A DNA stretch of 12,907 nucleotides, taken from assembly GCA_002293425.1 (NCBI GenBank), contig DBDE01000017.1, forward strand, positions 1 to 12,907. Direction: 5' to 3'. The translations under genes and the position numbers were made by a program. This DNA comes from Alistipes sp. UBA940. Lineage in GTDB: Bacteria; Bacteroidota; Bacteroidia; Bacteroidales; Rikenellaceae. Below are positions 1 to 3,905 of the stretch, piece by piece (the stretch's first letter is position 1; each line of letters starts with the position of its first letter). The notes under the pieces are model-generated. The model did no database searches, was not told the DNA's origin, and was given only the letters and a program-made list of their open reading frames with translations.

Positions 1-183
1 AGCAGAGCTATTGGAGGGAAGTCCGAATGAATGACAAATGAAATTCGGCTTCCCACCAATGGCGTTCCCAAAGGCCCACCCAAACGTTCACCCGCGCGCC
101 GGCAAAAGGGCGAATGTGCAGGTGGCCGCGCGGTGGGCGGACGACGCGTCAGTCGTCGGCCGATAATAAATTAATCTCCATAG

Positions 184-227
184 CCGGCGGGGCATACCCC
201 CGTGAGGGGGAGCCCCGCCGGATTTTT
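184..227 (+). terminator. strong GC hairpin with GTGA tetraloop and T-run
   Basis: A perfect 10-bp stem CCGGCGGGGC/GCCCCGCCGG (184-193 with 212-221) encloses a small internal loop and a second 5-bp C5/G5 stem (197-201 with 206-210). The cap is GTGA (202-205), which fits the GNRA tetraloop rule. Five T residues follow at 223-227. The shape fits a Rho-independent terminator for a transcript arriving from the left. The T-run is short, so a structured RNA or cruciform role is also possible. Confidence 0.6.
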
Positions 228-336
228 GCCAACGCTCTTTGAAACAGCAAAAACCCGAAGAGGGCCCAAGGTCGGAGTCCCGTCGGCAGAACCACGCCGC
301 ATCGCGGGAGAGTAACCATCGCAATTTCAGTGATCC

Positions 337-359
337 ACTGGGCAAAACAACCGCCCAGT
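337..359 (+). other. 7-bp inverted repeat (hairpin) upstream of TR candidate
   Basis: ACTGGGC (337-343) pairs perfectly with GCCCAGT (353-359) around a 9-nt A-rich loop. No T-run follows, so it does not look like a terminator. It lies about 90 nt before the template-repeat candidate and could be part of the same RNA, but this is inference from position only. Confidence 0.35.
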
Positions 360-449
360 TATGGACAGCTCGAAAGACAGCCTGTCAGTCGCTCCGCCGT
401 TCAGGGTGAAAGATCCCGTCCGACGCCCCGATGAACAAAGCGATCACTA

Positions 450-632
450 ACACCAGCTTCAGGCAACAATGGCGGCTCCAATCAGAGCACGAACGGGTAT
501 TACTGGTCTGCTACGCAGAACCCATCCAATACCTCCAACGCCTACAACCTGAACTTCAACAGCACGAACGTCAACCCGGACAACAACAACAATAAGACCA
601 ATCGCTTCTCCGTCCGGTGCATTCGCCCCCGC
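450..632 (+). repeat. candidate DGR template repeat (TR)
   Basis: Read from 450 in one frame, this block gives TPASG, then NGYYWSAT, NAYNLNF, NVNPDNNNN and finally RFSVRCIRP. That is the pattern of the C-terminal ligand-binding end of C-type-lectin-fold/Fib_succ_major variable proteins of Bacteroidetes DGRs. Seventeen of roughly sixty codons are AAC or AAT, including a run of four at 582-593. DGR templates are rich in such codons because adenines are the sites of mutagenesis during reverse transcription. It does not behave as a gene: the frame has a TGA at 432-434, no start codon lies between that stop and the repeat, and the frame stays open to 866 rather than stopping just after VRCIRP as a variable protein would. 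Hence template rather than variable copy is favoured. The exact ends cannot be fixed without the matching variable repeat, which is not in this window. It could instead be a truncated relic of a variable gene. Confidence 0.7.
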
Positions 633-696
633 GTGCCCAGAAATTGCGAGGCCCTCTTCTTTCTTTTTTTTGCTGTTGCCCTCGCCTTGCACCATT

Positions 697-724
697 TTTG
701 CACTATCTTTACTAACTTTGCAAA
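697..724 (+). promoter_or_regulatory. candidate promoter/operator of first TA module
   Basis: TAACTTTG (713-720) matches the Bacteroidetes -7 consensus TAnnTTTG, 25 nt ahead of the antitoxin ATG. The nearest upstream TTTG (697-700) is only 12 nt away, shorter than the usual 18-21, so the -33 element is uncertain; a weaker TTGC lies at 687-690. A palindrome TTTGCAAA (717-724) overlaps the -7 end and is a candidate autoregulation site, by analogy with other antitoxin-repressed modules. Confidence 0.5.
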
Positions 725-745
725 AAATAAAACACTCACACAGCT

Positions 746-970
746 ATGTCACCGATCACAATCACTCCCCGCAACGAAGCCGAACGCGACCGCATTCTGG
801 ATCTGCTTGACGACCTCGACCTCTTCCCCGATATGGTCGACAACCCCCAACCCATCCGAAGAATGACGATGGAGGAGTACCGCGCAATGATAGACGAATC
901 CATCAAAGCGTACGAAAAAGGCGATTACATATCGCACGAACAACTCGGGCGCGAAATGAAGTCATGGTAG
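746..970 (+). CDS. putative type II antitoxin (partner of ParE/RelE-like toxin)
   Basis: This 74-residue acidic protein precedes a ParE/RelE-like toxin and overlaps its start by 7 nt (964-970), the classic antitoxin-toxin layout with translational coupling. The N-terminal half (residues 1-35) is rich in D, E and R and may carry the DNA-binding part, though I cannot assign it firmly to a ribbon-helix-helix or other fold. The C-terminal part has a predicted helix (about 41-58, MTMEEYRAMIDESIKAYEKG) and an ending of the form YISHEQLGREMKSW, common in antitoxins that wrap a RelE/ParE partner. It should neutralise the toxin by direct binding and, with it, repress the promoter at 697-724. The ATG at 746 gives a start well placed behind TAACTTTG. 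No homologous family name is claimed; the role rests mainly on the neighbour. Confidence 0.72.
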   Translation: MSPITITPRNEAERDRILDLLDDLDLFPDMVDNPQPIRRMTMEEYRAMIDESIKAYEKGDYISHEQLGREMKSW

Positions 971-1287
971 AAGTCGTCTGGTCCGGCCCGGCAAAGAAAA
1001 TGCTGGCCGAAATAGTGAAATACTATCGAAAAACAGGAAATCACGCCGCCGCCAATAAAATTCGCGACAAAATCTATCGTCGCCCAGTGATACTCTACAC
1101 CTCACCCCGCGCCGGCCAACGCGAAGAACTACTGCGTCACGATCCGCGGGAATTTCGCTATCTCGTAGAAGGAAAGTACAAAATCGTCTACTTCATCGAA
1201 GGTGACAAAGTCGTCATCACAACGGTGTTCGACTGCCGTCGCAACCCCGAAAAAATGATCGAAGAACCCGCCGAAGTGACAATCTAA
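964..1287 (+). CDS. ParE/RelE-family toxin
   Basis: This 107-residue basic protein fits the RelE/ParE superfamily: a first strand (VEVVWSGPA, 2-10), a helical hairpin (11-40), then KYKIVYFIEGDKVVITTVFDCRRNP (71-95), the typical strand pair ending in a basic tail. The FRYLVEGKYKIVYFI region resembles ParE-type toxins, in which this segment forms the central sheet. Superfamily members either cut mRNA on the ribosome (RelE) or poison DNA gyrase (ParE). The sequence does not let me choose; overall pattern and length lean to ParE. The ATG at 964 lies inside the end of the antitoxin gene (7-nt overlap), so the two are co-translated. The gene is intact and ends at 1287, 24 nt before the next promoter, with no clear terminator between. 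Confidence 0.82.
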   Translation: MVEVVWSGPAKKMLAEIVKYYRKTGNHAAANKIRDKIYRRPVILYTSPRAGQREELLRHDPREFRYLVEGKYKIVYFIEGDKVVITTVFDCRRNPEKMIEEPAEVTI

Positions 1288-1311
1288 CCTCCCACCGGCG
1301 GTTTATTTTTT

Positions 1312-1360
1312 TTTGCACCTGCACGATATTTGCACTAAATTTGTACTATATTTGTACAAA
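1312..1360 (+). promoter_or_regulatory. promoter and candidate operator of second TA module
   Basis: TTTG (1312-1315) and TAAATTTG (1336-1343) are separated by 20 nt, a good fit to the Bacteroidetes -33/-7 promoter. A second -7-like element, TATATTTG (1347-1354), follows at once. The motif TTTGCAC or TTTGTAC recurs at roughly 11-nt steps, once per helical turn, and ends in a perfect palindrome TTTGTACAAA (1351-1360). Such phased repeats over the promoter suggest where the antitoxin or antitoxin-toxin complex binds for autoregulation; that role is inferred. Confidence 0.6.
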
Positions 1361-1378
1361 ACTTTAAAACGCAAAGCT

Positions 1379-1654
1379 ATGTTGATCATCAGCACAGGCG
1401 AGTTCCGAGGCCACCAAAAAGCCTACCTCGACAAGGTCGACGCCGGAATCGAACTCATCATCCACCGAAAAAACCGCTCCTACAAAGTCACTCCCGTCGA
1501 AGAACAAGACGACGATGACAGCTGGTACGACCGAACAAAGTTCACAAAGGAAGAGTTTTTCGCCCGGATCGAAAAATCGCGAAATTCTCCCACTGCGGTT
1601 ATGCTCAAAACCAAAGAGGATATCGATGCCTATTTCGATAAAATGGCCCTATGA
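1379..1654 (+). CDS. YefM/Phd-like antitoxin (partner of YoeB)
   Basis: I start this gene at the ATG at 1379, giving 91 residues. An in-frame ATG at 1313 lies inside the promoter, so its 22 extra residues are unlikely to be made. The N-terminal sequence (MLIISTGEFRGHQKAYLDKVDAGIELII, residues 1-28, then HRKNRSYKVTPVEE) follows the Phd/YefM pattern: a strand, a helix with F-R-x-x-Q/K-x-Y-L, and a strand with G-x-x-x-I/V-x-R. This domain dimerises and binds operator DNA. The acidic middle (EEQDDDDSWYD, about 41-51) and the C-terminal helix region would bind and cover the toxin. The stop overlaps the toxin start as ATGA (1651-1654). It should neutralise the YoeB ribonuclease and repress its own promoter. 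The partner assignment is firmer than the exact antitoxin subfamily. Confidence 0.82.
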   Translation: MLIISTGEFRGHQKAYLDKVDAGIELIIHRKNRSYKVTPVEEQDDDDSWYDRTKFTKEEFFARIEKSRNSPTAVMLKTKEDIDAYFDKMAL

Positions 1655-1932
1655 AATCGAAACGGTACGAAATCGACATCAAGCCTCTGGCGGATAAACA
1701 TCTTCGAAAGTTCCTGAAAAGCGACCCCGCGGCGTGGGGCAAAGCAATGCTCCTCATCAAGGAACTTTACGAACACCCCCGCACAGGAACCGGACACCCC
1801 GAACAACTGCGCGGCGACAAATCGGGACTGTGGTCGCGCCGCATCAGCCACCGTCACCGCCTGATCTACGAAATCCGCGAAGACGTCGTCATAGTCCTCG
1901 TCCTCTCCGCCTGGGGTCACTACGAAGAATAA
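1651..1932 (+). CDS. yoeB: YoeB-family mRNA interferase toxin
   Basis: This 93-residue protein shows the YoeB/Txe core clearly: GTGHPEQLRGDKSGLWSRRI (46-65), then HRHRLIYEI (67-75), and a C-terminal WGHYEE. By alignment with E. coli YoeB, whose catalytic residues are E46, R65 and H83, the counterparts are E51, R70 and H90, with Y91 also kept. All catalytic positions appear present, so the toxin should be active. YoeB cuts mRNA in the ribosomal A site when freed from its antitoxin. E. coli YoeB has 84 residues, so the length is normal; it carries two extra C-terminal glutamates after HY. It is coupled to the antitoxin by a 4-nt overlap and is followed by a strong terminator starting 19 nt after its stop. 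Confidence 0.92.
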   Translation: MKSKRYEIDIKPLADKHLRKFLKSDPAAWGKAMLLIKELYEHPRTGTGHPEQLRGDKSGLWSRRISHRHRLIYEIREDVVIVLVLSAWGHYEE

Positions 1933-1950
1933 AAAAATACCAAAAAACGC

Positions 1951-1982
1951 AAAAAACGCCCTCCGCAAAGGGCGTTTTTTTT
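1951..1982 (+). terminator. Rho-independent terminator after yoeB
   Basis: CGCCCT (1957-1962) pairs with AGGGCG (1969-1974) around the loop CCGCAA, and the stem extends through A6/T6 (1951-1956 with 1975-1980), followed by more T. The A-tract before and T-tract after make it potentially bidirectional. It closes the toxin-antitoxin transcript and isolates the downstream Avd-like gene. Confidence 0.88.
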
Positions 1983-1992
1983 CGTTTTTTTC

Positions 1993-2000
1993 TAACTTTG
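1993..2000 (+). promoter_or_regulatory. -7 element of the Avd-like gene
   Basis: TAACTTTG matches TAnnTTTG and lies 18 nt before the ATG at 2019. The -33 region falls in the T-rich arm of the preceding terminator, with no exact TTTG. It gives the Avd-like gene its own start of transcription just after the terminator. Confidence 0.6.
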
Positions 2001-2018
2001 TATCAACCCCACTACCCA

Positions 2019-2732
2019 ATGACAAAACAAGAAATCTACGAAGCCGAACAACAAAACTACGGAAAAATCATCCTCCACAAAGAGGGCGTATTCTGGGTCG
2101 CATACGAACGCTCCGCATACCTCTTCCACACCAACGTCCGACACTTCCGAATCAGCCGCCGATTCATAAAAACCATACAAAAAGAGATAATCTCACTCGG
2201 CTTCCCACAAGCCGTCCTCCCATCTCTGCGCCTCGACATCGTCCAAAAAACCGAAACACAAATCACCATCGCAACACAACCCCGCGAAACCGACTTCAAC
2301 ACATTCATCCAAAATTTCAACGCCTGGAAATCACAAGCCACAGAAGCCGCACCAAAACAACACCAACTCCAAACACACAACTCCCTACCCGTCTACAAAG
2401 CCATCTACGACCTAACCCTCGCATTCTTCCGAGCCTCACCACAAATCCAAAAACACCACCGATACACCCTCGCCGAAAAAATAAAAAACGACCTGATCCA
2501 CCTAACCAGCCTCGTCCACTCCGCCGCAACAACCCGAAACAAAGAACCATACATAAAAGAAGCACGACGAGTGACCGAACAAATCCGCGTCCAAATGCAA
2601 CTCCTGCGCGATCTCGGGCAACTCACCGCCCGAACCTCGGCCATAATAAACAAAGGCATCGAATCGATCGCCAAACAACTCGCGCTGTGGCACAAAACCA
2701 TCAGCGGGAAAATTTTGATGAAAGGAGAGTAA
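2019..2732 (+). CDS. MutS-like/Avd-like fusion protein, DGR accessory candidate
   Basis: The start chosen is the ATG at 2019, behind TAACTTTG; the open frame reaches back to 1734 but that part overlaps yoeB and the terminator. The product has 237 residues. Residues about 5-85 (YEAEQQNYGKIILHKEGVFW, AYERSAYLF, later SLGFPQAVLPSL) resemble domain I of MutS, the mismatch-recognition domain. Residues about 122-228 (LPVYKAIYDL, then a helix from about 148, a long helix 178-200 ending in LLRDLG, and LALWHKTI) match the four-helix-bundle family that includes Avd of diversity-generating retroelements and proteins encoded in 23S rRNA intervening sequences. Avd binds the DGR reverse transcriptase and template RNA and is needed for mutagenic copying; MutS-like (MSL) proteins have also been reported as DGR accessories. 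The protein has no signal peptide and a basic, lysine-rich C-terminal bundle, fitting nucleic-acid binding in the cytoplasm. Codon use is strongly C- and A-rich, unlike the PUL genes downstream. Confidence 0.72.
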   Translation: MTKQEIYEAEQQNYGKIILHKEGVFWVAYERSAYLFHTNVRHFRISRRFIKTIQKEIISLGFPQAVLPSLRLDIVQKTETQITIATQPRETDFNTFIQNFNAWKSQATEAAPKQHQLQTHNSLPVYKAIYDLTLAFFRASPQIQKHHRYTLAEKIKNDLIHLTSLVHSAATTRNKEPYIKEARRVTEQIRVQMQLLRDLGQLTARTSAIINKGIESIAKQLALWHKTISGKILMKGE

Positions 2733-2736
2733 TTTT

Positions 2737-2766
2737 TTTGTAATTATTAAATTTGTGTTAACTTTG
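2737..2766 (+). promoter_or_regulatory. promoter of the galM-GH2-susCD unit
   Basis: TTTG (2737-2740) and TAACTTTG (2759-2766) are 18 nt apart, close to the Bacteroidetes consensus. A second -7 match, TAAATTTG (2748-2755), overlaps the spacer. The start codon of the mutarotase gene is 33 nt downstream of the -7 element. No regulator gene for this locus is visible. Confidence 0.72.
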
Positions 2767-2799
2767 TATTACCAAAACTAACCCTTTTATCTATCGGAT

Positions 2800-3864
2800 A
2801 TGCGGATTTTTCTTTTTGCCATTGTGGCGGTTGTGGTGTGTGCTTGTTCCAAGCCCGCCGAGATTCAGTTTTATCAGATTACGAACGGAGATGCGACCCT
2901 GAAGTTGTCCAATTACGGGGCGAGGATGATCGAGCTGTGGGTTCCGGACAGGGACGGGGGGCTGCGTGATGTGATATGGGGGTACGATACGGTGGAAGAT
3001 ATGCTGGCGGGGGATGTTAATTCGGGGCCGGTCGTGGGTCGTTTCGGGAACAGGATCGCGGGTGCGAAGTTTACGCTGGATGGCGTCGAGTATGTTTTGA
3101 CCCCTAACGATGGGGCGAACCAACTACACGGCGGCCCGAACGGTTGGGCTTCGAAAGTGTGGATGGCCGAACCTTTGACCGATAACAGCATTAAATTTAC
3201 GTTGGTTTCGCCCGACGGGGATGAGAATTATCCGGGCGAGGTGACTGTTTCGGTTACTTATACTTTGACCCATTCCGATCTCGACGGCGGCAGTTATGAG
3301 GTGGCATTGGATTACGAGGCTACGACGGATAAGGCGACCGTGTTGAACCCGACTTCGCATGGCTATTTTAATTTGCACGGGACGGCAATGGTTTCGAGCC
3401 TTTCGCATATTATGACCATCAATGCCGATGCTTTTACGCCGACCGATGAGAACCTGATCCCGACGGGCGAGATTCGGAGCGTGGAGGGTACGCCGCTCGA
3501 TTTTCGCCAGCCGCACGTTATCGGGGAGCGGATCGAAGAGGATTACGAACCGTTGGTTTTTGCGAAAGGTTATGACCACAATTGGGTGCTGGGCGGCGAG
3601 TTTGCAGCCGAGGTTTATGAACCTGCCACGGGGATCGTTATGAAAGTTTACACCGACCAGCCCGGAATGCAGTTTTACAGCGGAAATTTTATGGATGGAA
3701 CGGATAAGGGGAAACGCGGGGAGTACCACACATTCAGGAGTGGCATAGCTTTGGAGACGCAGCATTTTCCCGATTCGCCCAATCAGCCCGAATTTCCGAG
3801 CACTGTTCTCAGGCCAGGGGAGAAGTATACCCAGAGTACAAAATACGTTTTTTCGACCAGATAG
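2800..3864 (+). CDS. galM: aldose 1-epimerase (galactose mutarotase), exported lipoprotein
   Basis: This 354-residue enzyme interconverts the alpha and beta anomers of galactose and similar aldoses. Family landmarks are all present: GRFGNRIAGAKF (80-91), NQLHGG with H110, NPTSHGYFNL with H187, YDHNW with D259, and GIALETQHFPDSPNQP with E319. By comparison with E. coli GalM (H96, H175, D243, E309) the substrate-binding and catalytic residues are intact. The N-terminus (hydrophobic residues 3-15, then V-C-A-C at 13-16, followed by SKP) is a lipoprotein signal, with C16 the likely lipidated cysteine; the unusual cysteine at -2 leaves some doubt. Export places it in the periplasm or on the outer membrane, unlike the cytoplasmic E. 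coli enzyme. It is the first gene of the PUL, behind a good promoter, and would act on galactose freed by the GH2 enzyme next door. Its stop codon is built into a terminator-like hairpin. Confidence 0.93.
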   Translation: MRIFLFAIVAVVVCACSKPAEIQFYQITNGDATLKLSNYGARMIELWVPDRDGGLRDVIWGYDTVEDMLAGDVNSGPVVGRFGNRIAGAKFTLDGVEYVLTPNDGANQLHGGPNGWASKVWMAEPLTDNSIKFTLVSPDGDENYPGEVTVSVTYTLTHSDLDGGSYEVALDYEATTDKATVLNPTSHGYFNLHGTAMVSSLSHIMTINADAFTPTDENLIPTGEIRSVEGTPLDFRQPHVIGERIEEDYEPLVFAKGYDHNWVLGGEFAAEVYEPATGIVMKVYTDQPGMQFYSGNFMDGTDKGKRGEYHTFRSGIALETQHFPDSPNQPEFPSTVLRPGEKYTQSTKYVFSTR

Positions 3865-3894
3865 CTATACCTATATATAGGGTATAGCTTTTTT
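3863..3894 (+). terminator. terminator-like hairpin between galM and GH2 gene
   Basis: AGCTATACC (3863-3871) pairs with GGTATAGCT (3881-3889), a 9-bp stem with an AT-rich loop, followed by five T residues. The stem begins within the galM stop codon. Only 11 nt separate its end from the GH2 start at 3906, so no full promoter fits between. It may be a leaky terminator or an RNA-stabilising hairpin that lowers expression of downstream genes relative to galM. Confidence 0.72.
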
Positions 3895-3905
3895 AATTGT
3901 TTTTT

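Larger units (their letters stand above)
1..449. other. left flank with no convincing gene; hairpin-rich
   Basis: I see no reading frame here with a recognisable protein or sensible codon use. An 85-codon open frame on the minus strand (88-345) runs across a GC-rich hairpin and looks accidental. On the + strand the first bases could be the last codons of a gene ending in the first 45 bases, since all three frames stop there, but the product cannot be identified. The stretch contains an inverted repeat GACGAC/GTCGTC (140-157), a very strong hairpin (184-221) and a 7-bp hairpin (337-359). I find no TAnnTTTG promoter on the + strand ahead of the template-repeat candidate. It could be the 3' flank of an upstream gene, the 5' part of a structured RNA, or a dispersed intergenic repeat. 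Confidence 0.5.

Noticed and set aside
140..157. Inverted repeat GACGAC/GTCGTC as a terminator
   Set aside because: The stem is 6 bp and no T-run follows; it is noted only as part of the left flank.
88..345. An 85-codon minus-strand open frame
   Set aside because: It crosses the strong GC hairpin at 184-221 and has no promoter, no recognised domain and a C/W/R-rich accidental composition.
450..632. Reading the asparagine-rich block as the variable repeat of a truncated lectin gene rather than a template
   Set aside because: The lack of a stop soon after VRCIRP, the lack of a start, and the extreme AAC/AAT content fit a template better; a relic remains possible.
633..866. A 77-codon + strand open frame starting with GTG and overlapping the first antitoxin
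   Set aside because: It is the continuation of the template-repeat frame through the promoter and into the antitoxin gene in another frame. Its translation has low-complexity F/L runs and no family features.
1734..2018. N-terminal extension of the Avd-like frame back to 1734
   Set aside because: This part overlaps yoeB in another frame and the terminator at 1951-1982, and codes for an R/P/H-rich stretch. The promoter at 1993-2000 supports ATG 2019.
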